From: Heterobilharzia americana
Lineage: Eukaryota; Platyhelminthes; Trematoda; Strigeidida; Schistosomatidae
Direction of reading: 5' to 3'
Length of the DNA: 64,000 nucleotides
NCBI GenBank assembly: GCA_944470555.2
Contig: OX104128.1
Span: 38,299,920 to 38,363,919, forward strand
In this document: one piece after another, positions 21,270 to 34,934 of the stretch
Layout of the letters: the number at the start of each line of letters is the position of its first letter
Position numbering within the stretch: the stretch's first letter is position 1
Made by a program: the position numbers and the translations under genes
The notes under the pieces: model-generated
Told to the model about the DNA's origin: nothing
The model's database searches: none
The model's input: the letters and a program-made list of their open reading frames with translations, nothing else

Positions 21270-22015
21270 AAAGTTCTCAGTTGGTCAGTTGGTTGGTAGC
21301 TGTCTGAAACCATCATCTCACTCATTTCACCATATATTTTTGCTTTACAATTGTTCCTTTCTAGCGCAAAATGCTATAAACCGATAACTGTTTAATATTT
21401 GATCATGATAATTAGGGATTTGAGAACTGTTAGCGTTCGTGCCAAATTAGTTGGCCGTTAGTCTTTGAATCACTGTCAGTCACCTGGTCCAGCGGTATCT
21501 CACTGGGAGTGTGGACTGGTATTATTTCACATTGAACTTTTGACATGACATCAGCTGTCTTCAGTTGTGCAAACTATCAACTACTGTTTGAACAGGACAG
21601 TGGTAACGTCCCTAGTGCAGGTGTTAAGTGATATAGAAGTATGCATATAAATTACAGTGTATTTGGCTGCCGTTTTAGTATATTGGCCAGCTATAAGAAA
21701 GATGATTGGCTGAACTAATTTCGAATCAATAAATTCTGGTTACCAAATCAAGAAGTGATAAGTACTTTTAGACTTATTATTGACTTTTTCTTCACTAAGT
21801 TAAAATATGCTAATTGTTCTAAAGAATAATTAGAATATCATGAGCGTGTGTGTTCTGATTTGCCATCCACACGTTATTAGCAATCAGTGACAGATCTTCT
21901 CTGTCTAGAGTACTACAGGTTGCTGATTTTCTTAAAACTAAATCACTCTATATCGCTGACAAATATATATCCTTATCTTTTCTCAATGATTTTGTTAAAC
22001 TGCCCTTAGGTAACA
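21270..22015. other. No gene recognised
   Basis: AT-rich non-coding sequence. A weak tRNA-like CTGGTCCAGCGGTATCTCAC occurs near 21483 without a matching B box. Confidence 0.3.
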
Positions 22016-22017
22016 TG

Positions 22018-22400
22018 CGATTTGGAGTGTAGTGTAGTCAAGGATACACCCCATTGACAGGCCAGGTGTTCAGTGTTCAAGGCCTGCCATTACCGGGATG
22101 CCACTTGCTTTAGGAATGGTCTGTTAGTTGATTGAAGGCGACCGGTAAGAAGCCCAGGACCTAGGTTTTGTGCTTGTGGGGACTCGTCAGCACGGTGTGT
22201 CTGCAACCTCGATAGGACTGGTATCCTGTCAGAGATCTGAACCCGCGTCACCCAGTGTTGTAGTCAGCGACATTACCACTGACCCATTCAGGCCGCGACT
22301 GACCTTCTATAGAACTGACTGGTCACTAGAGAGCAACCAATCTTGGGTTGTCTGGTTCTGAGTTCTGACAAAGTTCTATCATTCATTTACAGTGTGATCC
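22018..22400 (-). mobile_element. Family-C hammerhead SINE, minus arm
   Basis: Read on the minus strand: tail, then tRNA-like head with A-box-like GTCAGTGGTAATGTCGC and B box CGCGGGTTCAGATC (about 22253-22240), then the hammerhead at 22150-22197 and its 3' part. It is head to head with the plus copy at 22440-22745. Similar order and sequence to 2033-2420. Confidence 0.7.
22150..22197 (-). ncRNA. Hammerhead ribozyme domain, family C
   Basis: Minus strand: CTGACGA (22190-22184), GTCC, loop with ACAAG, CAC then AAAAC (GAAA with G12 lost), palindromic stem III CCTAGG, and predicted cleavage between 22158 and 22157, followed by CTGGGCTTC. Stem I and III positions agree with the copy at 1950-1997. 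Probably inactive because G12 is changed. Confidence 0.55.
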
Positions 22401-22439
22401 TCAAGCTTGGAGGTTCAGTATTGAGATGCAGCATGATCA

Positions 22440-22745
22440 AAGTATGTAATCCAGTCTTTCAGGAGGTTAGTCACGACCCGAATAGCTCACTGATAATGTC
22501 ACTGACTACAACACTGGGTGACGCAGGATATCAGTCCTTTCCAGGCTGCAGATGCGCCTAGCTTACGGATGGCAACAAGCATGGGACCTAGGTCAAGGGC
22601 TTTCTGACGATTGCCCCCAGCCAACTGAGACCTACCAACATGCACCGCGATGCTGAGCTGCCTAATCTGATGGTCACATTGCAAATATTATCGATAGAGT
22701 TCTATCTGCATTCCGGACTAGATAACATGAGATTCATTGCTTTCC
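22440..22745 (+). mobile_element. Family-C hammerhead SINE, plus arm
   Basis: tRNA-like head with AATAGCTCACTGATAATGTC (about 22484) and CTGGGTGACGCAGG, then a degraded hammerhead (CTTACGGATGG...GACCTAGGTC, about 22560-22605), then the tail CCAACTGAGACCTACCAACATG and CTGCCTAATCTGATGG. Confidence 0.65.
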
Positions 22746-23194
22746 AGTGACTAATATGTTAGGGGTAGTCTCCCTCAATAGCATAAAGAGTAAGACCTTT
22801 TAGTTGACCTTAAAAGCTCAATATATCCCCACCAGTTAAACCTGTTCTTAACAGTTAGTTATGCTGTCTAGATCCTAAGACTATGAGAAGGAGTAGTAGT
22901 AGGAGGACATGAAATGGATTCTGAACCTTAAACTACTAGTTGGAAGTTGGGTATTGAAACCAAGTTGATTACGATTTATTTATGTATTTAAACCAACCAC
23001 CTGATAAGCTGTATAAATTACAATAAAATATGTATGCCTTACTTCAGACTATAATCAAATGTCCAATTTACTATTGAAAGTAGTTAATGTGTTCAAATGA
23101 AAGTCCTTTTATATCTTACCAATTCAAAGGTATAATGATATTGGTAAAAATGATGCATTTCTCAGAAGCATGATAAGTCGAAACTTAGTCTGGC

Positions 23195-24444
23195 TTGATG
23201 TATTTCATTGATGATCTTTCTGATTGTGGTCGACTGAACTGGATCATCCAACAAACTGTTCGACCGATGAAAAGATCCTAGAAGATTTGGATTTCACCAA
23301 AGATAATGATTTATATCTATTGTCATGTCACGCAAACTCGGAAATGTAAAGGCGAAAAGCAACAAGTTAACCTAAGAGGTAGGGCAATGAAAATGGGACT
23401 TCCTTCAAGCGAACGTAGCGAAGACAGAGGTGATGAAGATACCCAACCCCAACCAACAGCAACAACAGCAAAAACAACAACAATACCAAGCACCAATCAC
23501 CATTAACGGGAGGATTGTAACCGAAGTTGTCTCCTTCATCTACCTACTCACCAACCTCCCTACATACCCAAATAACTACCTACCCAAATACCTACCTACA
23601 CACCTACCTACCCACCTACCAACCTAGGCAGCCCAGCATTGTTTCAACTACAGGTGGAAAAGGCAAAGATGACGATGTCAACACCACGATCCGAAAGACA
23701 ACAAGACACACCTTCCTTCACTAGTCCAAAATAATCAGTGTGGCGATCTACTGCACAACTGCACTGAACTTCACTTCACTTCACTTCACTACCCTCAGCA
23801 TAAAGCATGAACAAGGTGAGGACTCTCAACACTAATGTCAGTCAAGTAAGTCAGTGATTCAATGTGATGGTTGAGAGACTTGGCGCCTTACGAAAGCATT
23901 TCCAACAAACTGCACGCATCATACGTGAACAGCTGCCACCGACACTCACTCGATACTCAAGATCAGATGAGATGAGGTGAGATGAGATGAGATGAGATGA
24001 GATTGCCAGAATAGTAAGAATAAGCAAGGAGTAGGTCACTCTGGCTGGCTGGCTGACTGGCTGACAATGAATCAACCAACAACCCATCGCTAAACAAATA
24101 TGCAGAAGAAGAAGGAAGTGGAGATGGATTGGATTGGATTGGATTGTATCGGAGATAGACTGAGAAGACGGTTGGGTGACATCACGTGTCAGGTCAGTTG
24201 AGGCGAGGCGAGACGAGTCCATTTCGTCGAGTGGAGGGCGAATGGGAGAGGACGATTTGTGGTTGTTAGGGTGACATAGAGGAGATGGTGTGGGGAATAA
24301 TTGAAAGCTTATTGGCAGTGGTGGATTCAGGTTGAGAAGACTGGAGAGAAGAGAGTGAAATGGTGATGGTGATGGTGATGTTGATGGCGATGGTGACGTG
24401 CTACTGAATCCCTATGTTTTACTACGAACCCGAAGGAAAAATAT
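23195..24444 (+). mobile_element. RTE LINE, 5'-truncated, young subfamily
   Basis: Starts in the RT near LIVVD and includes the catalytic zone LDFTKDNDLYLL (about 23290-23320, family FADD changed to KDND). It then carries a Gln-rich low-complexity insertion (CAACAG/AAACAA repeats, 23440-23500), a (CCTA)n run (23540-23625), the thumb and C-terminal region, and a 3' UTR with GATGA repeats (23965-24002), GGATT repeats and GGTGAT repeats (24361-24395). The Gln- and Thr/Tyr/Pro-rich open frames here are translated microsatellites. Confidence 0.87.
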
Positions 24445-24639
24445 TCGTAAATAAATTTCATATTTTGTAGTCACGTATGTTCTCAGTTTCACATTGTGTT
24501 TTAACCTTCAAATTTTCCATAATGCTACTGGTTGTTACTGACCACTTCAATGATATATATGTACTGAATTCTACAACAGCTAACGAGATCGAAGCCTATG
24601 CAACAGATCTATGCCAACATTGATGTCATCAAAAATAAT

Positions 24640-25300
24640 CATTAGCTGGATATGTCATACATTTAGTTAATTTGAGAAATTTGAACAATGCAATGACAAA
24701 AACATTTGTAGAATTAAATGAGCTCATTTTATTCCATTACTTTTTATCAGCTGCAAACGGACTACAATTGAAATGAATTATCAGTAGTAATAATAACATA
24801 ACATACTTCAAACACACAGAAATAATAATTGGAGATTTAAAATCCAGGATTAACAATATGGTAGTGAGTTAAGGAAACACAGGATTAATAGTTACATACC
24901 TTAGTCACAATCTATGGCTGTTCATATCTGATGAGAATATTCTGTAGCTGTAGAGTGTGTGTGTGGGGGGATGACAAAAAACGAAAATCAGTGTAAAAGC
25001 TAGAACTGTTTAAGAGCTAATAGGTTACGTAATCACATGAAAAGCTTGAAAATCGTTGAGTGATTAATATTCAGTAAGTAATTAATGAAGAGATGATGTA
25101 AGTACTACCATATTATTAATCCTAGATTTCAAATCTCCATTTTTTTCTGCGTGTTTAAAGTATGTTACTACTAATAACTCATTTCATTTGTAGGCTGTTT
25201 GCAGCTGATGAAAAGCTATGAAATGAAATGAGGTCATTTTATTCTGCAAATGTCTTTGTTCTTGTATTGTTCAAATTAGCTGGATACACTACGGAGTGTC
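24640..25300. repeat. Inverted repeat of an unidentified AT-rich element
   Basis: Left arm 24640-24880 and right arm 25105-25300 match as inverted copies. Shared blocks include TTTATCAGCTGCAAACGG / CTGTTTGCAGCTGATGAAAA and GGAGATTTAAAATCCAGGATTAA / its complement. The spacer is about 220 bp. No ORF. A PLE remnant follows at 25640, so this may be a PLE terminal piece. Confidence 0.65.
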
Positions 25301-25639
25301 ACCTTTTCTCATGGTATACCCATTCACAAGTGGTTATGTAATGAAATAGTGCTATATCAGAGACTTTCTGTTTCCAGTTAGTTATAGAATTGTAAGATTT
25401 CAAACCCCTAAAGATTACCATAACATTAAATAAAAGTAACACTATGAAAAGAGAATATTCTTCTACATAAATTCTCTTCAGGTTCTTCAATTATAAAATA
25501 TATTTTGTACAGCGTAAAATCAAGCCAAGTTGGGGGGAAAATACATTTTCAAAATGGAATGAGATTGTGATGAAATCGACTTATTCATTTTTAAATTTGT
25601 TACAATTAAGATGATATATATACAGCTGAATAATATGAT

Positions 25640-25930
25640 GGTGAAAGGAAAGATAACGAAGAACAAAGAAGATAGGAGTGGCCTTTAGTTTACTGAAGGC
25701 CAAGGGAGGAATACATTTTGAAAATGAGCTCTTCGAATGTACCGTTCAGGTTTGATCAGTTTTCTGGTGACAGCTTCAGCTATGTGGACCAGGTGTTGGC
25801 GAACTACATGTGGTAATACTTTTGGAATATGATGTATAACATTGAAAACTTTATTAGCATCTGTGAGATGTTCTGTATCACCTAGATGTACAGGGAAGCG
25901 ACTGTTCACCACCACCAAACCAGTTAAATG
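25640..25930 (-). mobile_element. Penelope-like element, C-terminal endonuclease remnant
   Basis: The minus-strand frame 25918-25685 reads DANKVFNVIHHIP, VVRQHLVHIAEAV, then KPERYIRRAHFQNVFLPWP. This matches the pattern seen at the C-terminus of PLE proteins after GIY-YIG (a late HIAEAV helix and a final LPWP). RT and the catalytic GIY-YIG part are absent. Assigned by pattern recognition only. Confidence 0.6.
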
Positions 25931-25934
25931 CTCT

Positions 25935-28060
25935 TATATCCGAAACGCACCTACTTAACCCCACAATGTATGTAACAGTTTCCACAGGAACAGTTAAACT
26001 GATATATGTAAGAAGAGATAACGTTAGGTAGGCTACCCTTTAGTCTCAGACTGAGCATTGGCCGAGTACTGAGAGATATGAAAAACTGACTTGTATAAAA
26101 ACGTTGTATTGACTGCTCTAGCTAAGCTTTGGGATAAGATGTCACCTGGAGCGTCTCCGTTGAATTAGAAATGCAGAAACAAAGACTTCTACTCCACTGT
26201 CATCAATTCTCGTTTAGGACCAAAAGTAATTGTAATGTTAAATTTGATGAATTTAACCGGATATTTGTGTTCACTTAGAATATCGCGAGTACACAGTAGG
26301 TCCTTTTGTACACACTTCTTGAAACAAATCCATCTTATTCTAAATGTTAAACACCAAACTTAGACAGTTATTTGCGTGGGTTATACTTAACTTCTAAGTA
26401 GTATGCACAAATAAGCCTTTTTAACATCAAACTGATGATTATTTTAGTCGTCTGTGCAATTAAATAACCGTAAATCAAAAAAAAACTAGAGTTCATTGGC
26501 TGGTTGCTTGTGATGTAAGTTAGTTTATCTTTTAAACAGCTGCAATAAGTATTCTTTTTAACTTGTTTTAACTTATCACTTGAAAGAAGCAAGTTACGAC
26601 CAAGTTTAACTTATTTCTTTTTCTCAAAAAGCATGATTAAGTCTATGGTGAAACAATGTTCTTAAGGCATTCACAGATGATTGATGAGTACCAACCCCTT
26701 TTCCATTGCCAGTTAATAAGTGAAATATCATCGTAACAGAGACCATGTCTGACTACTAAGATCTAAATGTTGTTGGTAGCTAAATGGTCGATTAAGTTTA
26801 CTTCTGAAACCGATAATAACTTTACACTCACTCCCATCACTGTAGACAATAGATGATTCGGCTGTTTATTGTTCTGTTTCTTCCAAACTTGTTAACACTT
26901 TAGATATCTATAAAGACTTTTTACTGTAAAGCAGGGCGTTGATATGTATGTAAGGTGTGTAAGATTTTAAAAGGATAAACTTATTATCGAGTTAGTCAGT
27001 ACTTTAACAAATAATTTATTTGTACTAAATAAAGATTTGATGAGAATGAAATTAGTTCTAATGTAATATTAAAACAAAGTCCTACTAACTAAGCATTAAT
27101 CAAATGAACTTTCATTATCTTGAACTCCATTAGCATGCATTAACCCTTGAATAATTTTCAATAAAAAAAATTGTATATTAATTATTCCACGTCTAAACTT
27201 ACTGTTCATGAATTAACAAGAAAATATCGAATTTCACTATATATTCTTTTAGCGTAATTAAATGAGTACAGAAATTGAGTTTACAAATTTACCAGTGTTG
27301 TTTTATTGCTTCATTTGTCATTAGACACTATTGAATAGATCATTTAATGAGGTGAATCGCTGGTATGAGCGGAGGACGAAAAGGAAGTATTCATCTTCAT
27401 AGCAGTTTGCTTGAACCTTGGGTTACTAAATTTATCCATCGAACATTTTTCATCATATTCTTTCCTTTCAATTTGTTTTAATCATGTAAATATGTCATTT
27501 GAACGTATCATGTACTCTTGCACATTTTTAAACTGTTTCCAAATCTCCGTTTCTCGAATTAATAAGAAAGCAGAGAAAAAAATGTTACGTTATATGGAAA
27601 TGAACTTTTCGATGCAAAAAGTATATTATAATGATATCCATCAGATGCTTAGCTTGAGTTGCAGATATTTGTACCGTCTGAATGAACCACCACCATCAAA
27701 ATTATGCTTGTATTTCTGTTGATTCTTCACTATGGACTGGATGGCCATCCAGAACCAGCTGGCTGTTTTACATTATTGTCTTGAATACTATTATTATTAA
27801 CATCATTCAGATGTAATAACCGTTTTATCTGAAAGTATTGTTATAGGAGTGAATTTGTTGAAAGATTACATGCTAAGAATTGCATACTATCATACATTAT
27901 TGTTTGGAATAAAGCTATTATTGTTATTATCTGATTCAGTGTCATCAGAAGCACTTTTATAAAGTGATATTGCAACATTTGATAAATACAAGTGTTTCAA
28001 GGGGGTAAACAGTGGATTGGTGACCAGGGTTATGCAAGCTCATCACGGATGTTTTCGTGT
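25935..28060. other. Long stretch with no recognised feature
   Basis: Very AT-rich. The plus-strand frame 27411-27722 (103 codons, Cys- and Ser-rich with Phe clusters) and the minus frame 26368-26592 show no recognisable family and look like chance frames. No SINE, LINE or PLE piece was seen. Confidence 0.35.
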
Positions 28061-28063
28061 GAG

Positions 28064-28065
<2 letters not shown>

Positions 28066-28112
<47 letters not shown>
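28066..28112 (+). repeat. (TG)n microsatellite
   Basis: Uninterrupted TG dinucleotide run of about 47 bp. The open frame across it (Cys-Val repeats) is not a gene. Confidence 0.95.
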
Positions 28113-28118
<6 letters not shown>

Positions 28119-28339
28119 CAGTAGTCAGGGCATCACAGTCAATTTTCAATCAATAATTGAAATAAACATTGGATTGAACACTTTTTCATATACCCACCTG
28201 GCACTTTTTAACATATTGGTTTACTTCGATTCCAAGTTTGTACCTGCGGTCGTCGAGAGAAAGGAATTTATTCACTTTATGAGTTAGCGCTTTTGAAATA
28301 TTTTACACAGGAATGAACCTTATATTGTGGTTTAATTGA

Positions 28340-28580
28340 TGGTGACTAGCATTGGAATCCATGGTGTGCTTCGTTCTATCTCCAATTCGTTAACTGGATG
28401 TACTTGCACGCCAGAAAGTGAGTGACTGTATTCCCATTGAGATTCGAAACCAGTGTTCATCGATTTAAACGCCAAAGTATCATTCACTGAAGCAAGAGAG
28501 CCATCACTTGCGAAACGAGTACCAGTTGTTGTCTATTGATACTGGTGATTTCCTTTTGCTATACTGAGTCGAATTGCGAG
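28340..28580 (-). mobile_element. Smα-type SINE, minus arm, decayed
   Basis: Minus-strand family-A unit with the shared 5' head (TTGCGAAACGAGTACC-like, near 28535), a degraded B box and a hammerhead zone at about 28350-28410 whose core is lost (TTAACGA...GAACGAAGC). Head to head with the next copy. Confidence 0.6.
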
Positions 28581-28589
28581 TATCAATCA

Positions 28590-28870
28590 ATAACAACCAA
28601 TGTTTGTTACACAAGAGGTAGCTCTGTCCCCCCACCTCCTTAGTGAATAACACTTTGGGATTTAGAGTGACAGGTTCGGGGTTGAAGGCTCGATGAGAAC
28701 ACTATCAATCACTCAGGTGCAGGTTAATAGAGATGACGGGTCTCAGATAGGACAAAACGTACGTTAGTAACTGCACTGCTAGCCACTAAGTAAACTACAC
28801 CATAATGAATATTCAAGTAGCATTGAGGCTTCCATTTAGGATGTCGTCTACCAACCAAGGTGGAAAAATT
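28590..28870 (+). mobile_element. Smα-type SINE, plus arm, decayed
   Basis: The head (GTTACACAAGAGGTAGCTC), B-box position GGTTCGGGGTTGAAGG, hammerhead zone 28730-28790 (GATGACGG...GGACAAAACG), TGCTAGCCACTAAG and the tail CATTGAGGCTTCCA follow the family-A order. Core residues are changed. Confidence 0.6.
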
Positions 28871-28874
28871 TGAC

Positions 28875-29390
28875 GCAATCTAAAAACAGAAAACTAAAGG
28901 TAGGAATAAACAGGCATAAACTTTGTTGATAAGATAACATTCTTGGCAAGAGGTTTTAAATAAGCTTTGACTAGCTTCTTCAATTCACCTCTTGTTATCG
29001 ACCATTTCAATCTTTCTCCATTTCAAATTCTCTTTTACTGTTTTTTCTCTATCCACTGAAATTTATGACACAAATAGTTTGGTTGTTTTGAAAACTATAA
29101 CCTATGTAATTTTATTAATCTATTTCATTATGTATTGATTTTGTAATTGTAAATTACAATACAGTTAACTAATATATTACCATTCTAGGTGTTACCCTTT
29201 TAAACACCTTTATTTACTCCCTATATTGATCGTAAATTTGTTCGATTGTTAGTAGTAATAAAGGATTATTGGAACCATTGGTTAGCACCATTGAAAATAT
29301 GGTTTTGTAGCTGCCTGTTGTTCATACTAAAATTTCAGCCAGAGAGAGAGAGAGTTATGATCAGCTAGTTGCTGGTTCCTCATCAAAAAT
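28875..29390. other. No gene recognised; short AG run
   Basis: AT-rich sequence with a short (AG)n run at about 29341-29354. Confidence 0.4.
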
Positions 29391-29394
29391 TTAC

Positions 29395-30135
29395 ATTTCA
29401 CTACATCTTCATGTCGCACCAACAACCCTAACAACAACAACAAACTCCAACCACCATCAACGGGAGAAACTTAAAGGAAGTAACCTCCTTCACCTATCTA
29501 GGAAGCACTGTTTCTACTACAGGTGGCTGTGGCACAGACGAGGATGTCAAAGTCAGAATCGGAAAAGCGAGACAGGCCTTCATTAACCTGAAACCAGTGT
29601 GGAGATCTTCTGCACTCCGCTCAACATGTGGAACAAAATCCGGATTTTCAACACCAATGTCAATCAAGTCAGTGCTTCTGTGTGGTGGTTGAGAGACTTG
29701 GCGCGTTGCGAAAGGGATTTCCAACAAACTACAGACACTCATCAGCAACTGCCTACACTGGCTCGCTACTGAAGCTCAGATGGATTGCCAGAAAGAATAA
29801 GCAACAAGGAACTGCAGCTGGTGACGAACCAACCAAGAACCTATCACCCAACAAATATGCAGAAGGAGGAAGTGGAGGTGGATTGGATATACACTGAGAA
29901 GGTCGACTGGGGACATCACTTGTCAGGCCAGGCCCTCGAGTGGAATCCCCATAGGAAGAGACGAGTTGGGCGTCGGTGTCGAGGGTGATATGGAGGAAAT
30001 CGTGCGAGGAGGAAATGAGAGGTTGTGGGCTATCATGGAGCCAGGTTGAAAAGATTTCAGAGAACAGAGTGGAATGGAGACGTGCTAGTGAAGCCCTATG
30101 TTCCATTAGGAACCCAAGGGACTAATAGTAATAAT
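29395..30135 (+). mobile_element. RTE LINE, 3' third
   Basis: Covers the RT thumb and C-terminus: INGRNLKEVTSFTYLGS, then DEDVKVRIGKARQAF and NLKPVWRSS in one frame (about 29455-29620). Frame changes follow, and then the C-terminal part with the WRWIG segment (about 29875) and EEIVRGGNERLW. Ends at the family 3' terminus (CCAAGGGACTAATAGTAATAA). 5'-truncated. It groups with 47685-48318. Confidence 0.88.
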
Positions 30136-30139
30136 AATA

Positions 30140-31275
30140 TAATATCATATCTTCATGCATAACGGTAAGCTTTGCTAGTTCACTTGCTCGTCAGTGCTGA
30201 TTATTTATTGACAAAGCTATCCTGCGGTCATCTTCAATGGAGTTTTATGAGAAAAATCTGGAAATTAAGTTGTAGATATTTACTAATATTAGCCTAGTAC
30301 AAGTTTATGTAAGTGATGACTGTTTTTTGTTGTCTTACCACCTAGTATGAATGAGTAGGGTAATTTAATAATGCAATACATCTTAGCTTAGTTTAAGGAG
30401 ATTGTAACTAAGTTCATATTCACAAAAGTTGGTCTACTAGGCTGTTTCAATCACTGAATGTCCTCTGAAACATAGAACTACTGCAAGAAATACAGTTTTC
30501 TGATGATCATAACAAAATATCAACGTTCATAAAACTCACTCAGTAGTCTCTGAACGAACTTGAATGTTATTGATCAGAAAGAATAGAAAGTAATTCGTGT
30601 GGTTAAAGTTCGTTCAACTATAGAAGACCTCACTAGAATTCAAACATCATTTCATGGAGAACTATTTTTCTAGGGTAGACAGAAGACATATCTGTTTATT
30701 TGAGTAGTTCCTAGTTCACTCAGCACAGTCCTCTCAGTGTCTTTAAACAGTCCAATAACATTTACGCTATACGAAGTCATCGAAATTAGTTGATGACATT
30801 AATTCGTAAAATTAGCGGTTGTAAACCTTGAACGCGGCACACTTGTCCAGTATATCGGTTCAATGATCAAAATCAACCACAAGTCAATTACTTGAAACTG
30901 GGATAGAACAGACGTTTACATTAAATAACACTACAATGCAAATACTGTATGCCAACTACTCTGTGTATCGATGGCTACTGTGATGTAAAAAAAATGCAAC
31001 ATGGTTAGGATACAAGATTGTCAAATTTGAACATAAATGTCAAATGTGTACATGAAATCTTTCCTGTTTTCTTGTTTAAGCCCTCCGACCTAAACCATAT
31101 TTTGACAGCATAAGGATAAGAGACAGGGTTAGTGTACTGAAGTAGAAACATTCATTCAAATATTTTGAGATAGTTGTATCCTAATTCTGGTTCAGGTATG
31201 ATTCTATGCATTTGAATGACTTAGAAAATCTCAGCTTCCTTCAGCTTAATGATATAATGAAAACACATAGTTCCA
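30140..31275. other. No gene recognised
   Basis: AT-rich intergenic-type sequence; no repeat family of this window was identified. Confidence 0.35.
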
Positions 31276-31277
31276 TG

Positions 31278-31409
31278 TGACTTTAAAGGCCACCTCAGAA
31301 ACTGCTGACAAATCAAGTTTCTTTATTTCGCTTGGGAAAGTAATTTTCGGTAAAATAAAGGAATGTAATTGACAACGTTACCATTTGCCAGGGTGGCCTT
31401 TAAAGTCAC
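31278..31409. mobile_element. MITE-like element with perfect 18-bp terminal inverted repeats
   Basis: Left end GTGACTTTAAAGGCCACC (31278-31295) is the exact reverse complement of 31392-31409. The element is 132 bp, has no ORF, and is AT-rich inside. A second right end with one change lies at 31602-31619 together with about 30 bp of matching inner sequence. Such ends are typical of small non-autonomous DNA transposons; the superfamily is unknown and no clear target duplication was seen. Confidence 0.65.
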
Positions 31410-31907
31410 CCTTGGAAGTTAGTTTTGATGATTGCAGTGATGCTATGGTGGTCCCCCTGAGATGAAATATTCACCTCAAGAGTGATATTAAATACCGATC
31501 TAGCACTTGACAAATTAACCAATTAAATTTTTAAATTTTGACTAGGGAGGTAGTTTTTCATAGATTCGAGGAATGTAATTGGTTAATTCAGCAGTTGCTA
31601 GGGTGGCCTCTAAAGTCACTCCATCTCTATGCGCATTACAATAAGTAAACGCATATTCATACTCGAAATTTCACTCTACTCTACGCAGTTTTCGGATATC
31701 ATTTCAAGAGTGTGATTTGTGACGTCATCAAACCATTTATCCAAATTGTTTGTGCTTCCAACGAATTCATTGGTACTTGCTCCTGAGAATGTACCGTTAG
31801 AAATCCTAATAACCTGTCCATTTTGAAAGCTATTTTCTTCAAAGGATTTTGCCTCAAGAAATCTTACAAAACAGAAAAATTGGTACCTTATTACTATCAT
31901 TGTTATT

Positions 31908-33890
<1,983 letters not shown>

Positions 33891-33894
33891 TGGC

Positions 33895-34930
33895 GGACTG
33901 GCTTTTAATGCCTAAACAAACAGAATCTTTCATGTAACTGCAAATAACGTTTATGAATGTTTCTATAACTGATCTACAGCTTGAAAATTGTATGGCATTG
34001 AGTAGTTGAAGTTTTATTTCTTTCCGTGTTACTCAGAATAACGTTGTAATACTTTCTGGACACAGTGAAGTTTATTTAATGGAATGTATCAAAAACATTA
34101 CACAATTTTCATCCTTCTCTTATTTTCTCCAAGATGAGCTAAAAAAGATAACTTTGAGACGTATTTAATTTAACAGTTAACAAGTGTAGTGGTAAGACTC
34201 TACCACAATCGTCTATTTGAAGCAGGTAAACGTTTTTCAGATACATGAAGTAGTTTTTTGTAAATTTTTTCCCAGATCAAAAGGGAATGTGCGGCTTGTA
34301 TGATAGCTACATGAAAGGGATGACTATTTTTTTTAGATATTATTGATAATTCTTTTCAAGGAATATGGGAAAATAGGAAAGACAGACAAACCTGTAAACC
34401 TTCCACACTTTAAACCACTGAGAACTGTTCACATATATCTGTAAGAAGCCTCTTATTGAGATTTGTGAGAAGTGGTTAATGATAAGTAAGTATCAGTTTT
34501 GCAAGGAGGAAGCAAATACTGAAATTCATCTAATCTTTTTGTATCCATGCATCAGAGTGTACATTTTTAACATTTCTTGTAAATTGTGATCTTCACTGGT
34601 CAACTAACTGTCTATTACCATATATTCACTTTGTAGTGATAAAATGTATATAATGTCTGCAGGATTCCATATTTGTCCGATTTATCAATGCAGCAGTAAA
34701 TAGACTTGAAAAAGTCACATGACTTCTTCAATGTTTTTCTGTTTTTCTTCTCCAGTTGTTTTACTCAGTATACAGGTTTCAATACTACCTGTTCTTTTTA
34801 GGCTCCGTGAAGTACATCATCTCCATTTAAGTCATTTAGAATTTCTTGGGATACACAGCTGTGAAGTAGCTGTACAGAAATATATTCAGTTCATAGAAAT
34901 CGTAGAGTTACAAACATCTTAAGGTCTGGT
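33895..34930. other. No gene recognised
   Basis: AT-rich, with short T-rich runs. No family recognised. Confidence 0.35.
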
Positions 34931-34934
34931 AATC

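Noticed and set aside
23430..23627. Gln-rich ORFs suggesting a poly-Q protein
   Set aside because: They translate CAACAG/AAACAA microsatellite sequence inside a decayed RTE copy.
25205..25230. CTGATGAAAAGCTATGAAA as a hammerhead
   Set aside because: Stem II cannot form because only eight bases separate the two core halves, and the opposite arm has lost CTGATGA.
27411..27722. 103-codon ORF as a gene
   Set aside because: No recognisable domain or splice structure; composition matches AT-rich chance translation.
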